A program made the translations under genes and the position numbers. A stretch of 64,000 bases of DNA from Chitinophagaceae bacterium 26-R-25 (GTDB lineage Bacteria; Bacteroidota; Bacteroidia; Chitinophagales; Chitinophagaceae), in assembly GCA_029906195.1 (NCBI GenBank), contig JARWSJ010000001.1, positions 62,001-126,000 on the forward strand. The letters are read 5' to 3'. A model generated the notes under the pieces. That model did not search any database, was not told the DNA's origin, and saw only the letters and a program-made list of their open reading frames with translations. Each line of letters begins with the position of its first letter. Position 1 is the first letter of the stretch. This document shows, one piece after another, positions 7,947 to 17,689 of this stretch.

Positions 7947-10900
7947 ATGAGTGCTATTTCACAAGTAAGCATATCCCGGCCAGTGCTGGCGGGGGTAATG
8001 TCAGTCCTATTGATTTTATTTGGGATCGTTGGTTACACGTATCTCGGTACAAGGGAATATCCGGTAACGGATTCACCCATCGTAACAGTAACCACCGTGT
8101 ATCCCGGTGCCAGTGCGGATATCATCGCTTCGCAGGTTACGAAACCTTTGGAGGAAGCGATTGCAGAGGCAAACGGTATTCGTGCCATCTCATCTCAATC
8201 AAGAGAGCAGGTGAGCATTATAACAGTAGAGTTTAACCTGAATGCAGATCTGGAAGCCGCCGCAAATGATGTGCGGGACAAAGTTTCCAAGTCGCGCCAG
8301 CAGCTACCAACAGACATTGAGCCAACAATAGTTGAGAAAGCGGGCCCCGCAGATTTTCTTGTGTTCTTAACTGTTCAAAGTGATAATAAAAGTCTCGAAG
8401 ACATTACTGACTTTGTAAACATCAATATCAAGGAAAGGCTGCAATCCATACCCGGCGTGCGTTTGGTTGATACGTATGCGGGTCGTAAACGTGCCATGCG
8501 CTTGCGCATGGACCCGGTTAAACTCGCTGCGTATCATTTAACTCCGGCTGATATCCAGACGGCATTGCAAAAAGAAAATGTTGATTTGCCAAGCGGAAGA
8601 ATTGAAGGAGACAATACAGAAGTTACACTTCGTACGCAGGGAAGACTGGTGACAGAAGACGATTTCAACAACATGATCGTAAGTGAGAAAGGTGGTGGCA
8701 TTGTGCGGTTCAGGGATGTTGGTACGGCTATCATGTCGTCTCAAAATGAGCGCACAGCAATGATCGTAGGCGAAGGACAAACGGCCCGCTATGGTGTGGG
8801 CACAGGGGTACAGCCGCAACGTGGTGCGAACTCATTGGCTATTGTGGATGAGTTTAAAAAGCGCTTTGATGATATCGTAAAGTCTGCGCCAAAAGATTAC
8901 ATCATTTCTCTTGGTAAAGATTTCACCGTTCCGGTGCGTAACTCACTGGCTGAAGTTGAGGAAACATTACTCCTTGCGTTTGGCCTCGTTGCAATGATCA
9001 TTTTCATTTTCTTACGTGACTGGCGAAGTACGATCATTCCGTTGGTGGCGATTCCGGTGTCAATCATTTCTGCATTCTTCATCATGTACATCTGTAATTT
9101 TTCCATCAATGTATTGACACTGCTGGGATTGGTGCTCGCCATCGGGCTTGTGGTGGATGATGCGATCGTGGTATTGGAAAATATTTACAGTAAAGTGGAA
9201 GAGGGCATGACGCCGTTACAAGCAGCGAGAAAGGGTTCGGACGAAATTTATTTCGCGGTGATCTCGACCACTGTAACTCTTGCAGCAGTATTCTTGCCAA
9301 TACTTTTCCTGGGAGGAATTACGGGAAGATTGTTTAAAGAATTTGCCATCGTGGTATCTGGTTCTGTATTGATTTCAGCCTTTGTTGCGCTGACACTTTC
9401 ACCAATGATGAGTGCTTACTTATTGAAAGCGGGCGCATCACACGGTTGGTTGTATCGCAAGACAGAGCCATGGTTCGAAGCATTGAACAGAGGTTATGCA
9501 AAAACACTGAGAGCGTTCTTTAAAGTAAGATGGCTTGGCTTTGCGATATTGCTGATTTCATTTGGAGTGGCATATTATCTCGCTCCTAAATTGCCATCAG
9601 AATTGGCTCCGTTGGAAGACAGGTCAATGGTTGGTTTGGCAGTTATCGCACCTGAAGGAACATCCTACGAAAGCATGGAGCAAACGATGAAGGAGATCAG
9701 TAATTATGTATCGGATTCTATTCCTGATCTAAATGAGAACAGAACATACGCAGCAGTGGCCGCCTCTTCCGGGACGCTTGTGCAGCCTGTAAATGGAGGC
9801 TTCCAGTGGATATTCCTGAAAGATCCGAAAGATCGTAAAAGCGGAATGACACAGCAGCAAGTGTATGAAAAACTCGTAGCTGCATCTGGCCGATTCAGAA
9901 ATGTAATTTGTATTCCGATACAAATTCCAACCATCGGAGGGTTCTCCAGTTCACAGCCATTACAATACGTGATCCAGGCTCCTGATTTGAAAAGCCTTGA
10001 AGATGTTATGCCTAAGTTGATGGGTGAAGTTTACCAGAGCAAAAAGCTCAGCTTCCAGGACCCGGACTTCAAGATCAATCGTCCGGAAATAGGCATCACC
10101 ATTGACAGACAACGTGCCGCACAACTTGGAATTTCGACACAGGAAATAGGAAGGACATTACAGCTGGCATTGAGTGGAAGACGATATGGCTACTTCATTT
10201 ACAACGACAGGCAGTATGAAGTGATCGGGCAACTGGAAAGAAAAGAAAGATCTGCACCTACTGATTTGAGTTCATTGTTCCTGAAGTCAGGCAGTGGCGA
10301 CATGGTTTCGCTGGATAACCTTGTGACAAGAAATGAGAGCGTGAGTCCACCTGCTATTTACCGCTACAACCAATCTTACAGTGCTACTATTTCTGCAACA
10401 CCGGCGGCAGGCGTAAGTCTTGGCGAAGCGATCAAAGAGATGGACGGCATTGCAACAAAAGTGTTACCAAAAGGATTCAGAAAAGATCTTGCGGGACAAA
10501 GCCGCGACTTTTCTGAAAGTAGCTCCAGCCTTGTATTTGCTTTCATCTTTGCGATCATATTGATTTACCTGGTGTTGGCCGCTCAGTTTGAAAGTCTCAT
10601 TGATCCATTCATCATTTTGTTGACAGTACCTATGGCCGTAACGGGCGCATTACTGAGTTTGTGGCTCACACATCAATCCATTAATGTGTTCAGTGAAATT
10701 GGTATCATCATGTTGATTGGTTTGATTACGAAGAATGGTATCCTCATTGTTGAATTTGCCAACCAGAGAAAGCAGGAGGGAATGAGTGTGAAAGATGCGA
10801 TCATAGATGCAGCGATCTCACGGTTCAGACCAATTTTGATGACAACACTTGCGATGATCTTTGGTACACTGCCAATTGCATTGTCGTTGGGTACTTCATC

Positions 10901-11084
10901 AGGAAGCAGGACATCACTGGGTATCGTAGTTGTGGGTGGTTTGTTATTCGCCGGTGTGCTTACGTTGTACGTAATTCCTTCGGTGTATTCATTCTTCTCC
11001 CGTCCTTATAAAAAGAAAATTGAAGCTGGCGCCGTTTCCGGTGGTCACGGAGAACTGATTGCACAACCTTCTATTGTTCATTAA
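7947..11084 (+). CDS. RND-family efflux pump, HAE1-type inner-membrane transporter
   Basis: A 1045-residue AcrB/MexB-type proton-driven pump with two repeats of one plus five transmembrane helices and two large periplasmic loops. The proton-relay Asp pair is visible in GLVVDDAIVV, and the matching Lys in IGLITKNGIL. It starts SISRPVLAGVMSVLLILFG, usual for the family. The HAE1 resemblance suggests drugs, dyes or other amphiphiles rather than metal cations, since the metal-pump (CusA/CzcA) signatures are absent. Partners are the adaptor upstream and the TolC-type channel 14 bases downstream. Confidence 0.95.
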   Translation: MSAISQVSISRPVLAGVMSVLLILFGIVGYTYLGTREYPVTDSPIVTVTTVYPGASADIIASQVTKPLEEAIAEANGIRAISSQSREQVSIITVEFNLNADLEAAANDVRDKVSKSRQQLPTDIEPTIVEKAGPADFLVFLTVQSDNKSLEDITDFVNINIKERLQSIPGVRLVDTYAGRKRAMRLRMDPVKLAAYHLTPADIQTALQKENVDLPSGRIEGDNTEVTLRTQGRLVTEDDFNNMIVSEKGGGIVRFRDVGTAIMSSQNERTAMIVGEGQTARYGVGTGVQPQRGANSLAIVDEFKKRFDDIVKSAPKDYIISLGKDFTVPVRNSLAEVEETLLLAFGLVAMIIFIFLRDWRSTIIPLVAIPVSIISAFFIMYICNFSINVLTLLGLVLAIGLVVDDAIVVLENIYSKVEEGMTPLQAARKGSDEIYFAVISTTVTLAAVFLPILFLGGITGRLFKEFAIVVSGSVLISAFVALTLSPMMSAYLLKAGASHGWLYRKTEPWFEALNRGYAKTLRAFFKVRWLGFAILLISFGVAYYLAPKLPSELAPLEDRSMVGLAVIAPEGTSYESMEQTMKEISNYVSDSIPDLNENRTYAAVAASSGTLVQPVNGGFQWIFLKDPKDRKSGMTQQQVYEKLVAASGRFRNVICIPIQIPTIGGFSSSQPLQYVIQAPDLKSLEDVMPKLMGEVYQSKKLSFQDPDFKINRPEIGITIDRQRAAQLGISTQEIGRTLQLALSGRRYGYFIYNDRQYEVIGQLERKERSAPTDLSSLFLKSGSGDMVSLDNLVTRNESVSPPAIYRYNQSYSATISATPAAGVSLGEAIKEMDGIATKVLPKGFRKDLAGQSRDFSESSSSLVFAFIFAIILIYLVLAAQFESLIDPFIILLTVPMAVTGALLSLWLTHQSINVFSEIGIIMLIGLITKNGILIVEFANQRKQEGMSVKDAIIDAAISRFRPILMTTLAMIFGTLPIALSLGTSSGSRTSLGIVVVGGLLFAGVLTLYVIPSVYSFFSRPYKKKIEAGAVSGGHGELIAQPSIVH

Positions 11085-11098
11085 GTAAAATAATAATC

Positions 11099-12469
11099 AT
11101 GCACGCGGATAATTTTAACTATAAATATTTAATCTACACATTACTGCTGTTCATTGCGTTGTGTTCCATCTCGTACGTCGCGAGTGCACAACAGCCGGGT
11201 GTTCAGCGGTTGTCTATAAAAGATGCGGTTTCGATGGCCGTACAACAAAACAGGGAGATAAAGATCAGCAGTCTGGATATAAGTAAAGCACAGGAAGGTT
11301 CAAAGATAGCTCGCAGCAAGTATTTGCCTGTAGTTGGCGTAACCGCACAAGTGTCTCATTATTTTTCTCAACCCATATTTTTTGGGTTGGGAAATAATGG
11401 CACGGATGATAAAATTCCATACAGCCGTTTTGGTGGAAAAGATCAGGCTTTAGGAGCGTTCAATATCGTGCAACCTTTGTACGATCCTTCAGCAAAGTCT
11501 GCTAACACACAAGCGAAGCTTTTAGAAGAAGAGAGCAAACTTTCATTGTCGGATAAACAAACGGCTGTTGCAGCATATGCACGCCAAACTTATTTACTGA
11601 TCGTTGTTTTAGGTGAACGCATCAAGCTGCAAAAAGAAAGTCTTTCGCGTAATGAAAAAGCCTTGCAGGACGCACGATCGCTGCTGGCGCAAGGCAGGGC
11701 GTTGCGTGTAGACACATTGAGAGCGTACACATCTGTAAAGAACCTGGAGCCTGATCTGTTGAAATTATCCAACGCGATTGAGGTGAACAAGCAACAATTG
11801 AAAACATTGCTTGGCCTTGATTCGTTGCAGACGATTGAACTAACAGATTCCATTGCTTTGCCGCTGGCAGGGAAGACAATACTTTCTGAGGAAGAAGTGT
11901 ACATCCAGGCAAAAGAAAAAAGAGCGGACCTGAAAGCTGTTGCGCTGCAACAACAAATAAGCGAGCAACAGATTCAGTCAGCGAGGGCGGATAAACGACC
12001 TAATGTAGCATTGGTAGGGCAATACATGATACAGACGCAAACGAATCAGTTTAACTATACCAACGCTTATTATCCATCGACAACATTTGTTGGTGCACAG
12101 GTGAACGTTCCGATATTCAGCGGGTTCAGTAAAGATGCTAAGATTCAACAAGCGAAGATCAATAAGCAACAGGCTGCCCTGCAAACTGAAAACGAGTATG
12201 AGCAATTACGTGTTGATGTGAAGCAGGTAGTCTCTGCGTTGAATGAAACGAGTGCTCGCATGCAAACAAGAATAAACGTAAAAGAAACGGCACAGTTGAG
12301 CTATGATATTACGCAATATCGTTACGCAAAAGGCGTGGCATCAAGACTTGAATTGACGGATGCAGAACTGGCACTTACCGGTGCACAACTGAATTACCTT
12401 GAGGCAGTGTATGATTATTTGACTGCGCAGATTTCGTTGTATAGGGTGACGGGAAAAGTTGAAAATTGA
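11099..12469 (+). CDS. TolC-family outer-membrane efflux channel
   Basis: A 456-residue protein with a signal peptide ending near VASAQQ, then two TolC-type repeats rich in long helices (AQEGSKIARSKYLPVVGV in the first and QSARADKRPNVALVGQY in the second), and a C-terminal ELTDAELALTGAQLNYLEAV helix typical of the family. It is the exit duct of the RND pump and the last gene of the operon. Its TGA stop lies inside the left arm of the downstream hairpin, so the repeat supplies the last codons (VEN-stop). Confidence 0.92.
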   Translation: MHADNFNYKYLIYTLLLFIALCSISYVASAQQPGVQRLSIKDAVSMAVQQNREIKISSLDISKAQEGSKIARSKYLPVVGVTAQVSHYFSQPIFFGLGNNGTDDKIPYSRFGGKDQALGAFNIVQPLYDPSAKSANTQAKLLEEESKLSLSDKQTAVAAYARQTYLLIVVLGERIKLQKESLSRNEKALQDARSLLAQGRALRVDTLRAYTSVKNLEPDLLKLSNAIEVNKQQLKTLLGLDSLQTIELTDSIALPLAGKTILSEEEVYIQAKEKRADLKAVALQQQISEQQIQSARADKRPNVALVGQYMIQTQTNQFNYTNAYYPSTTFVGAQVNVPIFSGFSKDAKIQQAKINKQQAALQTENEYEQLRVDVKQVVSALNETSARMQTRINVKETAQLSYDITQYRYAKGVASRLELTDAELALTGAQLNYLEAVYDYLTAQISLYRVTGKVEN

Positions 12470-12584
12470 AAATTGAAAGTTGAAAATGGAAATCAGATCT
12501 GTTTATCAGGATTTATTACTGATCCAGATAGAAATTGAAAATATCTGTTCCTTCATTTTCAATTTTCAACTTTCAATTTTCAAT
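12465..12584. repeat. Low-complexity hairpin (AATTGAA type) overlapping the tolC-like stop codon
   Basis: Arms 12465-12487 and 12562-12584 are a perfect 23-bp inverted repeat composed of ATTGAAA units. The left arm includes the TGA stop of the channel gene. The 74-base loop shows nothing else. Confidence 0.8.
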
Positions 12585-12620
12585 TAGCTTCGTGTTTGAT
12601 ATATTGTTTTTTAAAAAGGA

Positions 12621-12657
12621 AAGGGCTGTTTTTCTAAACGGGCCCTTTTTTATTTTG
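12621..12657 (+). terminator. Terminator of the efflux operon
   Basis: AAGGGC (12621-12626) pairs with GCCCTT (12642-12647), followed by TTTTATTTT. It is downstream of the hairpin at 12465. Confidence 0.7.
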
Positions 12658-12661
12658 GTCT

Positions 12662-12757
12662 CCGTAGAGACGCATGAAAATGCGTCTCTGTTGCAACAAA
12701 ACAATGTGCAAAATGCGTTTGGGTGCACCAGAGACGCATTTTTATGCGTCTCTACGG
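12662..12757. repeat. GTAGAGAC-ended double palindrome
   Basis: Two small hairpins, GAGACGCATGAAAATGCGTC and GAGACGCATTTTTATGCGTC, are themselves inverted relative to each other, so the block starts CCGTAGAGAC (12662) and ends GTCTCTACGG (12757). It is convergent between the efflux operon and bshC and overlaps the bshC stop codon. Confidence 0.85.
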
Positions 12758-14350
12758 GAGCGAAATAACGATGAATTCTTTACCCAGACCTTGCGTGTTG
12801 TTGTAAACACAGTCGATAAATGTTGGCCCGTATTGCGCATAGAACGGCATAAAATTATCTGTTCTTTCCTGTAGGCTGTTATTTGGGAAAAGAGCTTGTT
12901 TTATAACTGCTATCTGACGCTGTTGTGCAGAGAATTTTCTTTTTTCTGCACGAAGCATTTTCTTTTGCAGATTCAATAGTTGCTTTGCACTCTTTGTGTG
13001 TAGTGCATCTACGTGTTGCAGCAATGTAGTGTCGATATTGTTAACTACATCTTTCAAATGTTTGTACAATGCATCAAAATCCTTGAACTCGTTGTTGAGA
13101 TCAACCTGCACATTGGAGTCACGTTTTACCAGTTTTTCCAACAATATGTTTTCAGGTTTGAAAAAGTCTGCAATGTCAAAGTTGAGATGGCTGAGCTTTT
13201 CATTCCATTTCTTTTCGACCACTAAAAACGAATTGCGCAACAGTAAAACAGGATAAGGAACATTGTAATGTTCAAAAAGTTCCTTTAGTTCCAACCAGTA
13301 TGCCAATTCCCCGCCACCACCGATGAATACAATGTTTGGCAAAATTGTTTCCTGGAACATTCCCCGCAATATAACGTTAGGGCTAAAACGCTCCGGATAC
13401 CCTGCCAGTTCCTGTTGTAGTTCCTCTTTGGTAAAATGTATTTGTTGATGATCTACTTTATAGCCGCCATTGTGCTCAACAATGCGTTCGCGAATATTGT
13501 CTTTTAAGTAAAAAAGATTGATCTCTCTTGGGTTCGCTTGTACTTTGTAATGGTGATCCAGTTTTTTTATCGTGCCTTCAACAATAGCAGAAGGGGTTTT
13601 ATGCAAAAAATCTTCTTCGAAAATTTTGTGCATTGTCGCTTTCAAAGCAGCGCTATCAGGAATCAAAACGATCAAGCCAAATTTTGCGAAAAGTGCATGT
13701 GCCAGTTTGAATGTGGCCGTCTGGATATTTGAACCTTCTGCATAACATTCGCGCAGCAGCTGAATCAAATCTTTGCCATGAGGGAAGATGGACAATTGCC
13801 CGTCAAATGCATCGATCATTTTCAGCAAAGCCTTATCTACCTTCATCCTTCCAACGGCGCCGGTTTGTGTGGTTTGCCAAACAAACTTTTGTCCGTCCAC
13901 AGTTACTTTGCCTAATTCATCCAGGTCGGCATCTTCGCTGCCCATGTAGTAAACGGGAACAAAATTGTATTGTGGTAATTGTTGCTTTAGTTCACCGGCG
14001 AGTTTTATTGTGTGCAATATTTTGTAGACGAAATATAAGTAGCCCGTGAAAATATTCGGCTGGTGTGCCGTAACAATTGTAAATGTATTTTCCTGTAAAA
14101 GGCTTTCTATGTTGTGGTTTACTTCAGTGGCGTTTGGTACAGCTGCATATTGCTCTTTCAACGCATCCACCAGCAATTGCCTGTTAGTGGGGAATGCTTG
14201 TCTTGCTGCAATCGCTTGCTGTATGCCGTTTATATCCTGTGAATGTTTGTAGAATGGTTGTAATGCCTCTGCGTTTGCAATGTAGTCCAAAGTTATTTTA
14301 GAGAAGAACCCTGTCTCTGCAAATGAAGCATTGGTTGATGTGCAATTCAT
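12752..14350 (-). CDS. bshC: Bacillithiol biosynthesis cysteine-adding enzyme BshC
   Basis: A 532-residue protein of normal BshC length. Recognisable blocks are TAHQPNIFTGYLYFVYKI near residue 95, YYMGSEDADLDELG, GGGGELAYW near residue 340 and a C-terminal coiled coil (LLNLQKKMLRAEKRK). BshC adds cysteine to glucosaminyl-malate, the last step of bacillithiol synthesis, so this organism probably uses bacillithiol as its low-molecular-weight thiol. BshA and BshB are not in the window. It is a single-gene unit; its TAG stop is supplied by the GTAGAGAC repeat end. Confidence 0.93.
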   Translation of the reverse strand: MNCTSTNASFAETGFFSKITLDYIANAEALQPFYKHSQDINGIQQAIAARQAFPTNRQLLVDALKEQYAAVPNATEVNHNIESLLQENTFTIVTAHQPNIFTGYLYFVYKILHTIKLAGELKQQLPQYNFVPVYYMGSEDADLDELGKVTVDGQKFVWQTTQTGAVGRMKVDKALLKMIDAFDGQLSIFPHGKDLIQLLRECYAEGSNIQTATFKLAHALFAKFGLIVLIPDSAALKATMHKIFEEDFLHKTPSAIVEGTIKKLDHHYKVQANPREINLFYLKDNIRERIVEHNGGYKVDHQQIHFTKEELQQELAGYPERFSPNVILRGMFQETILPNIVFIGGGGELAYWLELKELFEHYNVPYPVLLLRNSFLVVEKKWNEKLSHLNFDIADFFKPENILLEKLVKRDSNVQVDLNNEFKDFDALYKHLKDVVNNIDTTLLQHVDALHTKSAKQLLNLQKKMLRAEKRKFSAQQRQIAVIKQALFPNNSLQERTDNFMPFYAQYGPTFIDCVYNNTQGLGKEFIVISLP

Positions 14351-14394
14351 AGTTTACAAAAGTAAACTTAATTTGAAAATTTGAAGAGAGAATA

Positions 14395-14639
14395 GAACGC
14401 AGATTGTCATGATTTTGATGATCGGTAAAGATTTGTTTGGGAATTGTAATGTTGAATAAAATGTAGGGTAGTATTCTGCCGATGAAGAGTGCGACGCAAG
14501 GATGCCCAGTAGTATTACATATGATGATATCAAAATCCAACTAACGTAAACAAACAATGCCGGTCATTAACCGGCACTGTTCATTTAATCTTTATCAAAA
14601 GATCATGGCTTATCATCACGATCATGACAATCTGCGTTC
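14395..14639. repeat. Low-complexity hairpin (GAACGCAGATT / TCATGAT type), first copy
   Basis: Arms 14395-14422 and 14612-14639 match in 26 of 28 positions (GAACGCAGATTGTCATGAT core). The right arm ends 7 bases from the dps stop. The same family recurs at 16245-16552. Confidence 0.75.
14558..14576 (-). terminator. Terminator of dps
   Basis: TGCCGGT-CATTA-ACCGGCA hairpin. On the minus strand it is followed by ATTGTTTGTTT. It lies inside the larger hairpin at 14395-14639. Confidence 0.6.
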
Positions 14640-14645
14640 CATTTC

Positions 14646-15113
14646 TTACTTCAGGTAGGAGCGAAGCATCCACGCCTTTTGTTCGTGAAATCTCAACAGG
14701 CCAGTAAGAAAGTCTGCAGTCCCGGTATCTCCAAGGCCATCAACTTCTTTGATGTCTTTTCTGATAAGGTTTGCCAGTGTTTCATGGTCGTTCACCAGGT
14801 TTTTCAGTTGCTCGTCCTGGTTAGTAGTGTAGGCCGGTTCGTCAAGGCGTGCGAGTTCAAGGTAGTCTTTCAATCTGCCTTCGGCGTGATGGCCTAGCAT
14901 TCTTATTCTTTCGGCAACACCATCGATGTGTTCTGCCAGCTCTTCGTATTGTCCTTCATAGAGCTTGTGCATTTCCATGAAATTATCACCCTCGTAGTTC
15001 CAGTGGTAATTTCTCGTCTTCGTATACAAGATCGTTTCGTCGGCTAAAAGAACATTTAATTTTTCTGCTGCTTGTTGCAAATGTTTTTCTGGAATGCCAA
15101 TGTTCGGTTTCAT
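14646..15113 (-). CDS. dps: Dps-family ferritin-like DNA-protection protein
   Basis: From the ATG at 15113 this is 155 residues, the family norm; a longer frame exists but its first 42 residues are not Dps-like. The ferroxidase-site region reads YTKTRNYHWNYEGDNFMEMH, then YEELAEHIDGVAERIRMLG, which supplies the His, Asp and Glu ligands shared between subunits. It forms dodecamers that oxidise and store iron with peroxide. Its neighbourhood with bshC suggests a general oxidative-defence setting, although the two are separate units. Confidence 0.92.
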   Translation of the reverse strand: MKPNIGIPEKHLQQAAEKLNVLLADETILYTKTRNYHWNYEGDNFMEMHKLYEGQYEELAEHIDGVAERIRMLGHHAEGRLKDYLELARLDEPAYTTNQDEQLKNLVNDHETLANLIRKDIKEVDGLGDTGTADFLTGLLRFHEQKAWMLRSYLK

Positions 15114-15275
15114 GATAATGCTGGTTTTATTTATTAATAAGATTTGAGTGGTGAGTAATGAGTTATGGGTAACGAAAGTTACAAAAAAAATATCCCCTTG
15201 TATCTGAGATTTGCCGCCTCTTCGACTAACAAAACTCAAAACTTAATTTTCATAATTCAAAACTTGCGAAAAGGT

Positions 15276-16151
15276 TTACTCGCCGAGGAGGTCGGAAAGA
15301 CCCATAAGCTCGTTAAACTTGTACAAATGTTTGTCTTTTTCGAAACATTTGGCAAGTTCTTCCAGCAGTAATTGTATTACTTTTTTGTTATCGAGAGGCT
15401 TAAAGTAGGAGGTGACAGGCGGCACTGAAATGCGGTGAAAGTACGTATCCACGTCTTTTTGCGTGTATACCTGTCCATTGGTGGGGTCTATATAAAATTG
15501 AATCCTGTCGGCTGGGTTTTTATTTATCTCTTCCCAATCGCCATCTTCCACATCGTAGTATGCAAGGATAAACTGGCGCGGAATGTTGACGGCCCGGATG
15601 GGAATGTCCAGCAGGTTTGATATTATCAGCAAAAGAATTCCATTGTTAAGGGTGTTGCCTTTGCGTGCATCAAGCAGTTTGTTGAGTAAAAAATCGTTGG
15701 GTTCGGTATACGCAACCTCCACTCCTTTAATACGGTAGTATTTGTAAAGAATGGTGGTGATGACTTTCGTTTGTTCGAGGCAGGTGAGATATCCGTTTAG
15801 CTCCAGCCATATATTCCGGCGCATTTTTTCAACCTCCTGCAGTGCCTGTGCGGCTGTTAATTCAGGGTATTGATATTTTGCAGCCAGCAAAGCTCCTCCC
15901 AAAAGATCCGGTTCCGGTTGATCTTTCCATTTGGTAAAATCATCTGTAAGATCCCGGAAATGAAGGCGGTGAATGAGCAGTTCAATGCGCTCCTGCGTAT
16001 TTTCGTCAGGAGTGTTTTCCCAGAGGTGCTCCAGGTTGGGGATAATGTTTTTCCCAAATGAAATGATCCGGTCACTTACCATGCCAAATACTTCTCCATC
16101 GGGATCGTCCATAAGGTGAAAAAGGGCAGATATTTCTCGGGTTTCTTCCAT
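15276..16151 (-). CDS. SirB1-type transglutaminase-like protein
   Basis: A 291-residue cytoplasmic protein. The N-terminal third is helical and repeat-like. The core LLDARKGNTLNNGILLLIIS and LDIPIRAVNIPRQFILAY corresponds to the SirB1/transglutaminase-like domain (GNPLSLG and GxPGHF in relatives). The usual GHF motif is here PRQF, so the His commonly seen is absent. The family is widespread and of uncertain role; I assign no reaction. Confidence 0.75.
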   Translation of the reverse strand: MEETREISALFHLMDDPDGEVFGMVSDRIISFGKNIIPNLEHLWENTPDENTQERIELLIHRLHFRDLTDDFTKWKDQPEPDLLGGALLAAKYQYPELTAAQALQEVEKMRRNIWLELNGYLTCLEQTKVITTILYKYYRIKGVEVAYTEPNDFLLNKLLDARKGNTLNNGILLLIISNLLDIPIRAVNIPRQFILAYYDVEDGDWEEINKNPADRIQFYIDPTNGQVYTQKDVDTYFHRISVPPVTSYFKPLDNKKVIQLLLEELAKCFEKDKHLYKFNELMGLSDLLGE

Positions 16152-16552
16152 GCAGTTTTCTCATCCAATTTGAAATTAAATTTCGTGTTAAGTCTACAAT
16201 TTTTCAGATTAACTTTTCCACAGGCGTGTATAACGGAGAGAATGGAACGCAGATTTTCATGATTGTCATGATTGGTGAAGATTTGAGGAGAAACGGAGAT
16301 ATTATGATTTTGCGATTAGTTTTGATTTTTATTTAAAAGACGGGTTGATAAACCTTGTCTTGAATAGTTCGCAATAATTTGTGATGATGGTGGAAATACG
16401 GAGGCTCACAATCAAATACATCATAATAAACCGAAGTTTATAGAATTGGGAATGCCTCTAAATCAAAAAAATCATAACAAATCATGACAATCATGAAAAT
16501 CATGAAAATCATGAAAATCATGAAAATCATGAAAATCATGAAAATCTGCGTT
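16152..16552. repeat. Low-complexity hairpin (TCATGAAAA tandem), second copy of the GAACGCAGATT family
   Basis: The 401-base gap has a left arm GAACGCAGATTTTCATGATT from 16245. Its right arm (16480-16552) is about six tandem 9-base TCATGAAAA units ending AAAATCTGCGTTC, the reverse complement. The two ends match the element at 14395-14639. The middle shows no gene. Confidence 0.75.
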
Positions 16553-17689
16553 CTATTTCGCGATCGTTTCTATCGCTTCCGCCAGCTTCTGCCAGCTGTA
16601 TTTCTTCTTCTCTTCCTGTAAAAATGGTAGGAAATGCGCTTCGCCCTGACTGAAGTATTGTACTATGCTCTCGGCAATGGCTTGGGCGTTAGGCTCACAA
16701 ACAATACCCACTTTGCCGTTGGGCACATAGTCGGGTAGTGCGCCCACGTTGGTAACGATCATCGGTTTTTCGAAATGATAGGCGAGGGGAGTGACGCCGC
16801 TTTGGGTGGCGTTTCTATACGGCTGGATAACCACGTTAGAGGCGCCGAAATAATATTTTACATCATTGTCTTCTATAAAATCAGAGCTGATGATGACATT
16901 ATCGATGATGCCCAGTTGTTGAATTTGTTGCAGATAAATGTTTTGATCATCGTAAAATTCCCCCGCTACTAAAAGTTTGAAGCGGCCGTTTTGGAAGTGC
17001 TTGTCTTTCAAAATTTTAATTGCATCCAGCAAAATGTCGAGGCCCTTGTACTTTCGGATGAACCCGAAGAAAAGCAAAATTTTATCTTCCTGATCAAGTT
17101 TGAGCTGTTGCCTGGCTTCGCTTTTGGCAACGGCTTTTCCAAAGTTGTCGTACAGTGGGTGCTCCACTTTTTTAACCGGGACGGTTACGTTGAACTGCTT
17201 CAGGTCCTTCATTACTTTATCGCTCATGGTAATGAAAGCATCGCAGGGTTTGAGGAAGTATTTTGTAAACGCCGTGTCGCCTGGGCGTTTTTCGTGCGGT
17301 AAAATATTGTCGGTAATGGCGACGATCTTTGTGTGATTGTTTTTTTTGACGATCCTCAGGACGCTTCCCAACGCCGGGCCCATCAAGGGCAACCAATAGC
17401 GCACCACTACCAAATCTGGTTTCAAGGCCTTAATCTCCCTGCCTGTTTTTAACCAGCTAAGGGGCCAAATAGAATTAAGGCGCTGAAGTATTGTCAAATC
17501 TTCGGGAGCCGGGCCGGTTGCGTATTGCGTTTTCCCCGGAAACAAGAAGGAAGGATACAGCAGCGTGAAATTGTAAATAGTTACTTCATTGCCCATGCTC
17601 ATGAATTCCCTTGCAAGGCGTTCATTAAAAGTTGTAATGCCTCCGCCTCTGAAGGGGTGTGCCGGGCCTAGAATAACTATTTTCCTCAT
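16553..17689 (-). CDS. Family 4 glycosyltransferase
   Basis: A 378-residue GT-B enzyme. The N-terminal acceptor half begins with a Gly-rich loop (GPAHPFRGGGITTFNERL), and the C-terminal donor half has LLFFGFIRKYKGLDILLDA and the E-x7-E-like stretch ending in NVGALPDYV. It transfers a sugar from an activated donor; the acceptor is unknown. Its start overlaps the GT2 stop by 4 bases (ATGA), so the two are translationally coupled, which suggests a shared envelope glycan or glycolipid pathway. Confidence 0.88.
   Translation of the reverse strand: MRKIVILGPAHPFRGGGITTFNERLAREFMSMGNEVTIYNFTLLYPSFLFPGKTQYATGPAPEDLTILQRLNSIWPLSWLKTGREIKALKPDLVVVRYWLPLMGPALGSVLRIVKKNNHTKIVAITDNILPHEKRPGDTAFTKYFLKPCDAFITMSDKVMKDLKQFNVTVPVKKVEHPLYDNFGKAVAKSEARQQLKLDQEDKILLFFGFIRKYKGLDILLDAIKILKDKHFQNGRFKLLVAGEFYDDQNIYLQQIQQLGIIDNVIISSDFIEDNDVKYYFGASNVVIQPYRNATQSGVTPLAYHFEKPMIVTNVGALPDYVPNGKVGIVCEPNAQAIAESIVQYFSQGEAHFLPFLQEEKKKYSWQKLAEAIETIAK

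Noticed and set aside
16491-16552. Regular short repeats resembling a CRISPR array
   Set aside because: The unit is only 9 bases (TCATGAAAA) with no spacers, and it is the arm of an inverted repeat.
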